DNA of 64,000 bases from Limnephilus marmoratus (lineage: Eukaryota; Arthropoda; Insecta; Trichoptera; Limnephilidae), in assembly GCA_917880885.1 (NCBI GenBank), contig OU862910.1:12784710-12848709 (forward strand). The letters run 5' to 3'. Shown one piece after another: positions 54,284 through 64,000 of the stretch (position 1 is its first letter; each line of letters starts with the position of its first letter). The notes below the pieces were generated by a model that worked only from the letters and a program-made list of their open reading frames with translations, searched no databases and was not told the origin of the DNA. The translations under genes and the position numbers were made by a program.

Positions 54284-55257
54284 ACGGAGACTGACTGGCG
54301 CCGAACGCTCTGCCGTACGCTCTGCTGCACGCTCTGCTGTACGCCGAAGTAGCGATGTGTCAGTTCAGCTGGAATGGGCTCATGTGATCCGCTCCTTTGC
54401 GGGAAGCGGTTCCTGCTCCCACTCCTTTTTCAAATCGACTACTCCCAGAGAACCCGGCCCAGTCCCAGTACTCTCCGCATCCAAATAAATCCGGCGGTAA
54501 TCCGGCGGTCCGAGCAACTCAACGCCGAAGCGCGAAAACCGCACTCGAATACAAGTCCCGGGTTCCTTTAAACCCAAGCGCCTTGTTCCAAGCTACGTGA
54601 ATCGCGACACAATCCATTCATTCCGCCCACTCCCGGACTCGCGCGAACTACGATACAATCCTGACTCACCCCGTGGCCGCCGGCTTGCTCCGCGATCCAC
54701 CGTCCGGCGTCACTCACCATTCCACTCATGAGTCGCGGGTCTCGGTGAGTTCCCGGAACTGCGTGAACCGTTCCGGCGTTCATTCGATCGCTGTTCGTTG
54801 ATCGACACACACGTGCGTGACCTCTTCGGCTAGACACGGAGTAGTTTTTAATTAGAGCGTCTTATCTGATCGTTAATCAACGGGTGACGTGCATTATAAA
54901 ATAATAGTTTATAGTAAAGCATTACAGCTTATTAATTTTACTTATTTAAATTCTCAATAAAAGACCGTGCAATGTAGATACATTGAATGTACCTACATTG
55001 CACGGGTGACGGGTCCTTGTCTTCGTACGGGTCTTGTCCGACTCCGGGGTTCTGAGTTCTCGTGTGGGTTCTACGAGTAGGTCCTGGTTCCGAGTTCTTT
55101 GAACCCGTGCGTCCCGTTTCGGTGCGCCGCAACAATACCCAGTGCCCAGTCCGCACCTAAGAACTCGGACCCGGGACCTGCTCCTAGAACTCGTTTACTT
55201 TTAAAAGGAAGCAAGTCTCGGAGGCTTCCGGAAAAATGCAGAACTTACCCACCTCTA
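54284..55257. other. GC-rich right part of the outer Harbinger element
   Basis: It is much richer in G, C and CpG than the surroundings, with short hairpins, e.g. CAATGTAGATACATTG and ATGTACCTACATTGC near 54971-55003. Several frames are open because of composition, but none shows a known domain. It might contain the 5' flank or promoter of the outer transposase, which would have started at 50744 before the inner insertion. Confidence 0.5.
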
Positions 55258-55415
55258 CGCCGAAGCCGTTCAAACAGAAAGTACGCGGCGTTAAGGCGTA
55301 ATTTACGCCGCGTAAATTACGGCGTCTGTTTGACGAGGCATTTACTTTGAAAAATAAACATTAAAACAAACCAAACTTATATTCATTTTTCCCTTAGATT
55401 CTTACGTATTAAAAC

Positions 55416-55520
55416 TAAACAGGGGGGGGGGGTCGGCCTATTCTTATTTTTTCTAATAATTGGGGGGGGAGGGGGTCGAAAACTAGCAAAATTCGTCTTA
55501 CGTAATAAATGAATGGCCTC
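55416..55520 (+). mobile_element. GGGGCCATTCATTTAT-type MITE fragment, right part
   Basis: It shares G-rich runs, GTCG(G/A)CC, TTCTTATTTTTTCT and TCTTACGTAA with 49556-49680 in the same orientation and ends TAAATGAATGGCC. Confidence 0.6.
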
Positions 55521-55785
55521 AAATATGCAATAATTATTAAGTTCCATTCAATATATTTATATAAACAATTTTAGACTTACATAAATTAAATAGGTTAGGT
55601 TATGGGCTATTTCTTGAACTGTTGACGACTTTTCTCAAAGGGGTGTTGAAATACCTGTTGGGTGCTGATTTGTTACGCAATTAATTTTTTCATCAAGAGA
55701 TAGATTCAGCCAGTCAGATTTTATATATTTTGAAGTACAGTTAAAAATGCCTACATCCTTTAGAATATTGGATGTTTTGCAGAAG
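55521..55785. other. Unassigned sequence
   Basis: No feature supported. Confidence 0.4.
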
Positions 55786-55789
55786 TGTC

Positions 55790-56215
55790 GCATTGGCGCC
55801 GCAACCGGGCTCGAAAAGAAGAAGAAGGAGAGATATGAAATTACGAATACTAGAGGAGCGCGCTATTATTTAAAGCGACAAAATCAATGTAAGAATTGAG
55901 AAAATGTTTAATAAAACACGACCCGTTTAAAATAGAGCAAAAACCTCGCGGGGGTTGTCATAAACAGCATTTATAGAAACACTGAATTTTTTATTCATGT
56001 AACTTGTAAAATAACTGAAACAAACGTGTTTATAATAATTTTTGGAGCATACTATGCGATTTTTTTCTATCGAGGGAATTTTATATAATTTGCGTTTCGG
56101 CACGGGGAATGTCTAGATATTATCTTAAAGAAAACGTCTATTTTTTTAAGATTTTAAAAACTTAACGTGTTTAAGGGAGATATGTAAGAAATCGGTAGAA
56201 ATTCCGGTAGCGGCG
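55790..56215 (-). mobile_element. MITE core, copy 3
   Basis: Reverse-oriented homologue of 25540-25965: ends GGCGCCGCAACCGGGCTCG and, in reverse, GTCGCCGCTACCGGAATTTC, with interior AAACACGACCCGTTTAAAAT and CTGAAACAAACGTGTTTATA. It is uninterrupted. Confidence 0.8.
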
Positions 56216-57610
56216 ACTTGATGAATTGTGCACATTCTTAGATTAACAATGGGGTGTAATGAATAACTCGTTGGATCTAGTGTGGTGTAACAGGGCAAAG
56301 AAATGCAAGACTTGTGTCAATATTCAATCCCACAATATTAAGAATAATCTAGTTTCGCATGACGTTAGTGAATCCTAGAAATAAAACCATTCGATATGTT
56401 AATCACATCAAAGACGGTTACCATGTTAGTTTTAGTAACCCTTTCATCAGACTGAATGAAGGCTTTGACACCATCGCCCGGGAGTAGATAAACCTACTTA
56501 GCTGGTGTATCTTGTACCCTGTACCAATCTGCTCAATGCAAGGTGGGTACCAGAGTACTTAATTCGAATATCACTGTTGCGACCCTTTGATAGATTATTT
56601 TATGATTAATTCGCGCGTTCCCCGGTGCAGTGCCGTTGATGGAATTCATAAGCCCGGGGGACGTTTTGCTGCTAACTGTATAATATTTTATGAAACAGAC
56701 GCTGGGATCTGGGATATGTAACGTGCATGTGAAATTGTTAATGCAGGTGTATTCTTTGTAACACATATTCAGACTCAACCTAATTTATAAAACAATGTTA
56801 CAGGTCCAAAAGGTGACGTAATTAGGAATCCATTTCACAAAATTAAGTACTCGGTATAAAAAAATAGTTCATTATGTCCGAATAACCAAAAATACTTTCC
56901 ACTAGGCTATGAACTACAGTTTTGCAATTAAGGCGATCCACTAGTTTATTTTTTTATAGGCTTATTAAAAGATTAATTGGGAAAATAATAACCATTAGTG
57001 TCTCAGTCATTTTTAATCAGAAATTGGGAATGAGTCCTAATAAATACCTCTCTACAAATAGTATAAATATATCGTCTGTATGTGGCATGACCACAGTTTG
57101 ATAATGCCATCAGAAGGCGAAACAGCTGTCACGCGTAACAATAATTACACAGCAGAACTTGTTTAAAAATAAACTGTTTTTATTAATTTAATAATAATAT
57201 TATTGATTATATAATAAAAAAATAAAAAAATTAAAATGGAGTTCTACAAATTAAACTTGATAACAATAAATAAAATACTTATTAAAAGACTTATAAAAAA
57301 AATGACCGATATTTTTAAGGGCCAAGGTATGTTCCACACGCAGTATTTAATTGAAGCATCTACAATAGGTACTTCTAAGCGATCAAATTTTCAAAACAAA
57401 AACATATGATTTTGTATGATTTTGCATTATTTACTATGGCTTCATCTTAAATCTAGAAATTTATTAAATTGGAACTAATTTTTTTCATTACTATGGCAAC
57501 ACCGAATTACTCGTTTTGTCCATGATGTTTCGTATGGCTGTTGGCTGTCATCTGATTTACTGTCTTAAATACGTGTAGAACACACTAAAGATCGGCCATA
57601 TTTTTTTTTT
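56216..57610. other. Unassigned sequence
   Basis: No recognised gene; weak frames only. The AT-rich segment 57180-57300 has A/T runs. Confidence 0.4.
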
Positions 57611-57613
57611 TCA

Positions 57614-58438
57614 TTGTTTGCCTGTGCATTGTTTGAATTGAATAAAAATAAACAAAAACCAATACGTAGTGGTGCAAGAAAAGTTATATACTGCGTTTTT
57701 CGACGCTGTCTAGCCGATTATCGCGCGAAGAAGCTCATATGTAATTTGGAAGATGTTTACAATCGAACTACAGAAAAGACTGGTACAAAGTATAGTTTTT
57801 TAATAAATTTGATAAGTATTACAAGATTCATGTCAATTTTCGAGCGATTAAAACCATTACAATCTGAATTGAGGTTTTGCTTAGAAATCCGAATTTGACA
57901 CTTCCATTTGACAGTTCGTAAGCGGTCACAGGAAAAAAGGGAATAACTTCATTAAAAAAAATAATAATAATAAAATGCAACTTCTTTAAACTCGTAGAAA
58001 AATTACCTTTTTCTTAATTTTCTCTTTCTTTCTTTCTAAGTGAATATTATCTAGTGTATTTTTTTAAACTACCTTCTATAATAATAATTTTAATGATGTT
58101 TTTCACACACAGGTAAATCTGAATCAATGATAAGACGAATCGTCAAGGAAGGGGAAAAGGCAGATGGAAAATTTGAAACACCGGGAAAACGGAAAATGGG
58201 CATAATAATAATATGTAACAGCATAAGTGCCGATGATTGGAAAAATTGTTGCAAACACGTGATGAAAATTGAGGCAGAATTTTATGTACGTGGCAGTACT
58301 ATATATGATTATATCGATGAACTGCGTTTAGATGAAGATGAAGATACGGAAGAAGAAGAATCACATGAGGACGAAGACAATAATTACATGTCAGGTGATG
58401 AATTAACCCAAATTTTTAACCCATCGTCATGGAGGTAA
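57614..58438 (+). pseudogene. Transposase-like gene with intron, catalytic middle missing
   Basis: Exon 1 (to 57782) encodes ARKVIYCVFRRCLADYRAKK, then LICNLEDVYNRTTEKTG. An intron 57783-58112 (GTACAA...CACACAG, phase 1) joins it to SESMIRRIVKEGEKADG, then FETPGKRKMG (exon 2, 58113-58438). This is a helix-turn-helix start like that of Tc1/IS630-related insect transposases (TGVS-x-RIVKEG). The protein then jumps to DDWKNCCKHVMKIEAEF and a very acidic tail ending FNPSSWR. The DDE domain expected between the two is absent. No ATG precedes exon 1; the first usable codon at 57614 is TTG. It is an internally deleted element or a small domesticated derivative. Confidence 0.55.
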
Positions 58439-58860
58439 TGGGTTAACTCGCATTTTTAAGTACCTACGTTTTTATGTCGAAATAAACGCCCACTTAAAAC
58501 TTGTTTTCTTTTATTTTACTTCTATTAAAGTACAGTTTTTCGTGCAATTTTTTTGAAAATACAAATACGCTATTAAATATGCATTTTGGCCGAAGTGTTT
58601 TTTAAAACATACATTCATTGTCTTATGAGCCATCTTGGTGTTGTCATTTAAAACCTAGAAAAAGATCGCAGCGCTATTATTTATTTTCTACACTTAATTG
58701 CCAAACTGTACATAGTACCGTTAGAGCAAGTACTTATTTGGCTAATTTACTTACAATAATTATAGAATCCATACTGAAATGTAACTACAGTAATTATTGT
58801 TTTTGTCTGTACTAAAAAATTATTTATCCGTCGTCGTGCGTAGTTTAGAGGGCCCGGTAG
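58439..58860. other. 3' flank of the transposase-like gene, AT-rich
   Basis: AAATAAACGCCC near 58480 could act in 3' end formation. No other feature. Confidence 0.35.
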
Positions 58861-59023
58861 TAAGCGTTCAAAAAGAAGCAAAACATGGTTTTAAATGGAG
58901 ATATGTATTTACGAACGTAAAAGTGAGCGCGTTATTGTTACGATTAATATTATGTGAAAATCATGAAAACATTTAATAAAACACGGCGCGTTTCAAATAA
59001 AGCAAAAATCTCTCGATAAATGT
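58861..59023 (-). mobile_element. MITE core, copy 4 (fragment)
   Basis: It shares GAGATATG, TTACGAA, AATAAAACACG, TTTAATAAAACAC and AGCAAAAATCTC with copy 3 in the same orientation, with more divergence. A hAT element is inserted at its right edge. Confidence 0.65.
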
Positions 59024-59031
59024 CTCTAGTT

Positions 59032-59646
59032 CAGGGGTCGGAATTTGAGGCTCGCGATTCGCATGCGGCTTTTTCCATAGGCGTCTTCGGCTCTTCAGAC
59101 ATCAATTTCAAATTCACCTCTACTCAACCAGCTTTATGGGATGGAGTCGCCGAACGAACTTTGACTGCATCAGTTTTTTTTCAACTCAGTTCATGGAACG
59201 CTTAATTTATTAAACGAGTCTTCTGAAGTATGAGAATGATTTTGGAACTTTCGGAACACAAGGCTGGTTTAAGATTTAAACTTAATGGTGGTTCTGCATA
59301 CGAGTGCACAAGATTAAATTATTGTCGCACGCGGAACAAGTGAATGGTTTCCCTTCGATTCTTTCTGCATTTTATCTGGAACAAGAATTATAATTTTACT
59401 CGGAACCTGAAAATGGTTTCTTTTGAAATGTGTCAGCAGATGAATCCACAACTGGAATTATTTTTTTGCATTCTGAACACAAAACTGGTTTTAATTTCAT
59501 AAGGAATCTAGGCGCGAGTCTATTTGTAGAAACATTTAACCCCCCCCCCCCCCCCCCACCCCGTTATAATATGACTCTCCGATATATTTGTTATCCCGTT
59601 TCTTTGACAAATTGGCTCTTCTCACTTGAAAGTTTGCCGACCCCTG
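59032..59646. mobile_element. hAT-type MITE (615 bp)
   Basis: The ends CAGGGGTCGGAATTTG and, in reverse, CAGGGGTCGGCAAACTT are typical hAT termini. The flanks CTCTAGTT (59024-59031) and GTCTAGTT (59647-59654) match at 7 of 8 bases. It contains a C19-type homopolymer run near 59540. Non-coding. Confidence 0.85.
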
Positions 59647-59654
59647 GTCTAGTT

Positions 59655-61225
59655 CATTAGACATCTCCGAAAAATCTAAATTTGAGTGGAGGATGCGGTT
59701 ATACGTTAAAATGTCCCCTCTATTTGGTACAATTCTCAGATTACTCATAAACATCACCACGATTATTTTGAGGTTTTCTGTACGATATTTCAAAATGTCA
59801 TTCTAATGTACCGGACCATTAACCCTCACGGTGTTATTTTATAGGATTTTCAATACGTGTAATTAATATTTGATTTATGGCGATCATACAAATATTATTA
59901 TCTCAAAATTTTGTATTTGGAGATGTTTGATTCAACTGGGCGATCGATAAGTAGGCTCGTATGTTGATATAACATGTCAACAATTTCAGAAAAAAGATAT
60001 TATTTCGAAGTCTCCTCACTACCTCTTACATTACCACTAAAATGATTTTGAAGTCTTCCATTCTGCTTTAAATTTAGGTGATTTACACGTGTTTTATCAA
60101 TAGGTGTACAATTTTTTACTACTTGAAACAGCAAATTACAACAAGATACACTATATTCTACTATTTTATCAGATCACTACAACCCACCCATTATGAATTG
60201 TTTACAAATTATAAAGGCCAAAACGAGTTTCCAATAAATTCCAAACAGATATATGCAGATAAGAATAACATTGAAACACAACGCAATTACTGTAGAAAAC
60301 AACAACAATAATTATTCTCATAAGATCTTTCAAAGATCACAATAATAACAACTGGGAAGACTGCCTCCTTAACTTATGTAAGATATTAAATAATTTATTG
60401 CCAATCTGAAGTCTAAATTTATACATGTTAGAACAAGTACGTAATACACGACGAAGTAACTAAGAATATCTGTGGAGAATACGTTACGTAATATTACGCT
60501 GTGACATATCTTGTTAGAGTCCCAACCGCTCCTAAATGTCTGATGCAGTGGGACTCTGGCATCAGAATTTTTATTCAAAATCATCAACATCAATCGTTAA
60601 CAACAACTATCCTCTAGAAAACAATAATTTCGACTGTCCAATACGAAATACAAGGTCAAATCAACTATTCGACAAAAACAAATTACAGACAACATTAATT
60701 TATCAGAAGGACGTGCACAAAATACAATAATATCTTTTCAGATGGTGATATTTTCCATTTGTCCTCAGGTCAATTTACAAAACGCGTAATACAAAAAAAT
60801 AAAACAAATTGTTAATTACGAACCCTTTACCCTGTTGTTTGTTAATTTCTCATTCTTATTATGTTATTTCTCTTTATTTTTTAATCGTGTTTATCCTTGA
60901 ATATTATCTTATGATGTGAAATCTATTATTTTTGCGTAGGTTCATAGTTTAATTCGATATTATCTATTCCACATACATTAATAAGTGTATTTTTTATTTT
61001 ATTTTTTATACACATGTTTTTTTAAAATTTTTCTACCAAGTTTACTTCAATGTTTTAGTGTATGCTTTTATTTTTACTTATTTTTATTTTTATTTATTTA
61101 TTTATTTTTATTTATTGGTTATGTGTAATCGTAAATGTGCATTAGAATAAAATAAACAAATAAATTATTTTTCAATTATTAAATTCTGAAGTAGCACAAA
61201 TCAGTCATATAAAAATTACTTATGT
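59655..61225. other. Unassigned AT-rich sequence with T-rich repeats
   Basis: (TTTA)n-like microsatellite at about 61075-61120. No gene recognised in 1.5 kb. Confidence 0.45.
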
Positions 61226-61226
61226 G

Positions 61227-61285
61227 CGTTGGGATTTGAACCCGCTATAACCGGATCGCTAGTCGAGAGAATTATGCATCTAATT
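61227..61285 (-). repeat. SINE tRNA-like head, solo
   Basis: On the minus strand CTCTCGACTAGCGATCCGG-type text and GGGTTCAAATCCC match the heads at 12703 and 63809. The SINE body is absent. Confidence 0.55.
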
Positions 61286-61289
61286 TAAT

Positions 61290-62099
61290 ACTTTTCACAC
61301 ATTTTTTTTGTTAAATTCGTACTTGTTCTGCACCCTCCAGAATACTTCACAATTAAACTTTCAAAGCTCGCTCCTTAGGAACTAGTATCATCGATGATTT
61401 ACTAAGAGCAATTCACAAGGGAGGAAACGTTTCTGTAACTCTGTTTTATCTTCCACAGATACAAGCGGAAGGGGTAGTTGGGGGGAGTTAGCGGGGGAGG
61501 GTGAGGAGGACCCGCCAATATTGAAAGTTATGTAATTACCGATTTAAGCTAAGTTACATAATTTAGGGTAAACTTAGAGGCAAAACAAAGATAACGTCGA
61601 TAAGATTAATGCCGGCAATAAAATAGTTTGGATAAAGGAGAACTTGAACAAGGAGTTGCTGCTACCTTTGTCTTGTTCCTGAACAGGTGAGCGCGGATCT
61701 TAGCTGAGCCACTGATCATCGAGAGCATTGTTATTGAAATACAATTAATTCACTCCAAGTTTTGAAAGAGAATTGTATAAATTATGTATAAGCAGTCAAA
61801 ATAATAATACAGATACATAATATAGATTGCTCTGTAAGATCTAAGGGCGTGTTTGTCGAGAGGTTGTTGGTTATATCCACTTATTTTTGTAAATTAATAT
61901 ATTAGTTAACGTCTAGTGGGCTTTTACAATATCTGTAATAAAATACAAATAAGGTTTTTTTTTATCTGGGTAAACATGTAAATTTACGACGTTGATAATT
62001 ACAAGACTTTCTAAAACAATGAACTTTTACAAAAGCAGGTGTTTTCCAAATATTTCATATTGAAGAAATTACCCCTCTTTACGTACGATTTTGTTCGAA
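61290..62099. other. Unassigned sequence
   Basis: A G-rich tract at 61465-61515; otherwise nothing. Confidence 0.4.
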
Positions 62100-62101
62100 T
62101 A

Positions 62102-63045
62102 TTAGGTCCTTACATATAAAATTGGCGTTTTGTATGGGATTAACATAAAGTCGATTTTTTTAATATAATATATTTATTTAATCAAAGTATGTACCATTGC
62201 TATCTATGCACTTTTGCCATCTCATAGGTAGTTCATCGATCCCTTTACTAAAAAAACCATACGGACGGGAATCAATAAAATCTTTGAAGGCGAGTTTGGA
62301 CTGCCCCATCGGAGTTGAATTTTTTCCCTTGCAAGAAGTTATCCAAATTTCGAAAAAAATGGTAATCTGTTGGGGCAAGGTCCGGAGAGTACGGCGGATG
62401 TCTTAGACATTCCAATTGAAGCTCCTCTAATTTGGTAGCCGTATGTTGTGCAGTGTGTGGTCTAGCGTTCTAACGCGCGTTTGTTGATTTGCTTCACTCA
62501 ATTCGTGAGGTACCCACCTTTCAAGCTTTTTCACCTTCCCAATTTGCTTCAAGTGGATTAAAACAGTTTTATCACTAACACTGCAGCCTGCAGCTAACTC
62601 GGACGTGGTTTGCGATGGATCCGCTTCCACAATAGCCTTCAATTCTTCATTATCAACTTTGGTCTCCGACCGTCCAGGGGGCTTGTTCTGCAGGTCGAAA
62701 TTTCTAGAACGAAAACGTTGGAACCAAAAACGCACTGTGTTTTCTTTTGCGGCACCGTCGCCATACACATCATTAATCCTTCGAGGCGTTTATGCAGCAC
62801 TGGTGCCACGGTGGAACTCGTACTCGTAAATAACGCGATATTTCAAGTTTTCCATTTTGTAAACTAAGTGACGCAATGAAAAAAAAACAATTAAGGAAAA
62901 AACAAATGAATTATAATTTTCGAAACACAAATACATGAGTAATTAGCTGTATAAATTTGAATTAGGAATTCCTAACCAAAGAGAAGATATTTGAGATCAA
63001 AGTTGCCAGTACGGCAAAACGCCAATTTCATATGTAAGGACCTAA
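62102..63045 (-). mobile_element. mariner element, internally deleted (944 bp)
   Basis: The inverted repeats start TTAGGTCCTTACATATAAAA and TTAGGTCCTTACATATGAAA and continue to GGCGTTTTG (~30 bp). They are flanked by TA at 62100-62101 and 63046-63047. An intact mariner is ~1.3 kb; about 350 bp of the transposase centre is missing. The solo end at 44950-45081 is the same family. Confidence 0.92.
62178..62855 (-). pseudogene. mariner transposase relic
   Basis: The ATG is at 62855. The N-terminal helix-turn-helix region reads ENTVRFWFQRF, PPGRSETKVDNEELKAIVE and SQTTSELAAGCSVSDKTVL, with an in-frame TAA near 62795. After LERWVPHELSEANQQTRVR the frame breaks. Text from the C-terminal part follows, HPPYSPDLAPTDYHFF in one frame and FKDFIDSRPYGFFSKGID in another. 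The block around PDLAPTD holds the third catalytic Asp of the DD34D triad; the segment with the first two Asp residues is deleted. Confidence 0.9.
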
Positions 63046-63047
63046 TA

Positions 63048-63139
63048 TTTAAGTCGTAGCCTATGATGTATTGTGTGAATAAAACAAACTCGTCCTAGTA
63101 AAGGGTGCTGGTAGGGGAGGGGCGGGGGTGTCAGTTAAT
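63048..63139. other. Short unassigned gap
   Basis: G-rich start of the SINE body may extend into it. Confidence 0.3.
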
Positions 63140-63877
63140 GTGAATACCGTGCAAGAATCCCAACTGCTCCCGTCTAGAGCCAGTGAGAGGATGGAGGGAA
63201 AGGAGGAGAAGTACCTGGCTATTCAGATCTGGTCTACAAACACGGCTAAAGCCATTTCATGCAACGTTTCAATTCTGAAAAATTGTATTACACCAGGGTG
63301 ATACTGAAAGTATCTTACACTTTGGAACGTGGCGTAAATTCTACTAATATTATTTGTAATGAATAAACTTTTATATAACATTTTTTTTTTAATTTTTCTT
63401 TATATTTTTTTTGTTTTGACCAGTTTTAATTTTCAATGTACATTTGTTACTTTAATTTTAAATTAGATAACATGTCTAGAAATTGTTACATAGTTAATGC
63501 CCAAGAAATACAAAAAAATATTTTACTTCACATTATACTTTATACATTATTAGGGGGTTTTTCACCATCCTCCCAATAGCTTATCCATACACATAATGAA
63601 TATTTTGGATTAATTCTACAGGATTTATTTATTTAAAAAGTCTGAGTTTACTATTCGGTACTTGAACCTATGAACAATGGCTACATATAGGATAAATTAG
63701 CCGAAGTTTTTACCTGTTGCTAGTATTTATTTGTTTTTTATTAATATTCGTTATGTGTATGGATAAACTATTGGGAGGATGGTGAGAAACCCCCTTAATC
63801 AAATAAAATTTGGATTTAAAGCTGCGACCTCCGGATTGCTAGTCGAGAGCCTTACACCTCGATCACGGAGGCCTTGT
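63140..63877 (-). repeat. tRNA-headed SINE, copy 2, split by a MITE
   Basis: The body at 63140-63350 shares GAAGTACCTGGCTATTCAGA, GCAACGTTTC and CACACCAG-type text with 12380-12640. The tRNA-like head at 63809-63877 (minus strand: CTCTCGACTAGCAATCCGG, GGTCGCAG) matches 12703-12765. The linker between them is longer than in copy 1 and holds the MITE at 63553-63794. Confidence 0.55.
63553..63794. mobile_element. TTA-flanked palindromic MITE (242 bp)
   Basis: The arms of ~52 bp read GGGGGTTTTTCACCATCCTC and, in reverse, GGGGGTTTCTCACCATCCTC, continuing CCAATAG and TTATCCATACACATAA. TTA lies at 63550-63552 and 63795-63797. Another Harbinger-type target duplication. Confidence 0.88.
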
Positions 63878-64000
63878 GACACCCTATGAAAGTGCTTGCA
63901 TTTATTAATAATTTATAAAAACATAAGTATTATTCTCGAAACAGGGAAAGCCCAAGCCGGTTTAAGAGAGGCATAAAGTGGACACTAATTTATCTATTGT
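63878..64000. other. Window end, unassigned
   Basis: No feature. Confidence 0.4.

Larger units (their letters stand above)
50052..55341 (-). mobile_element. Outer PIF/Harbinger element (5.3 kb) with TTA duplication
   Basis: It starts AGGCCTCGTCAAACAGAACG and ends, in reverse, ATGCCTCGTCAAACAGACG. Both ends continue with GTAATTTACGCGGCGTA and are rich in TACGCCGCG palindromes. TTA lies at 50049-50051 and 55342-55344. A first-exon relic of its own transposase is on the minus strand (50513-50744). The element is interrupted by a complete second Harbinger element (50766-54283). Its DDE exon is not visible, so it is non-autonomous now. Confidence 0.82.

Noticed and set aside
49556..55520. A single large element bounded by GGGGCCATTCATTTAT and its inverse, containing the Harbinger elements
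   Set aside because: The two MITE pieces are direct, overlapping copies of the same sequence, so they are two fragments and not the two ends of one element.
1..64000. CRISPR arrays, bacterial operons, ribosomal RNA
   Set aside because: No regularly spaced short repeats with unique spacers and no rRNA signatures; the window is eukaryotic.

Overview
The window looks like AT-rich, repeat-dominated insect DNA, most likely from a moth or butterfly. The main clues are Helitron termini of the type common in Lepidoptera (TC...ATATTATAAAGGCGAAAG at one end, CTAG at the other), RTE-type LINE tails (CTGCCTACCCCTGCGGGG followed by a TTAG-repeat tail), short CCTAA runs, piggyBac, mariner, hAT and PIF/Harbinger elements, and GT-AG introns. 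The order-level assignment is an inference. I recognise no ordinary host gene with confidence; almost every coding region belongs to a mobile element.

Layout. 1-7 kb: a nearly complete 5.0 kb non-LTR retrotransposon (ORF1 and ORF2 on the minus strand) inserted in a ~430 bp MITE core, with a 9 bp target duplication. 7-9 kb: a piggyBac-type MITE with TTAA ends. 9-13 kb: SINE and LINE 3' ends, including an element with arrayed subterminal motifs split by a LINE copy. 14-17 kb: a tRNA-like gene between perfect 46 bp inverted repeats, a truncated LINE, and Helitron relics, one with a dense heat-shock-element cluster. 19-30 kb: LINE relics, Helitrons, and a 935 bp hAT-type element with an 8 bp target duplication. 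29.6-31.8 kb: the 3' part of a LINE with a restriction-like endonuclease domain, a hammerhead-like core, and a second tRNA-like gene in nested inverted repeats. 35-41.5 kb: partly duplicated S and R modules, a TTA-flanked MITE and a 1.14 kb palindrome. 41.7-49.5 kb: TTA-flanked, piggyBac, mariner and hAT relics, a third inverted-repeat-bracketed tRNA-like gene, and an inverted second copy of the 14 kb element carrying an RTE insertion.

50.05-55.34 kb is the best preserved system: a PIF/Harbinger element (TTA target duplication, own transposase relic) containing a second Harbinger element. The inner one has an apparently intact three-exon DDE transposase and, on the opposite strand, a two-exon MADF/BESS DNA-binding protein. 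The two genes are interlocked: the large exon of each lies in an intron of the other. In this superfamily the transposase and the Myb/MADF-type partner act together, so this may be an autonomous element. The rest holds an internally deleted intron-containing transposase-like gene (57.6-58.4 kb), a hAT element (59.0-59.6 kb), a mariner relic (62.1-63.0 kb) and a SINE split by a TTA-flanked MITE (63.1-63.9 kb).
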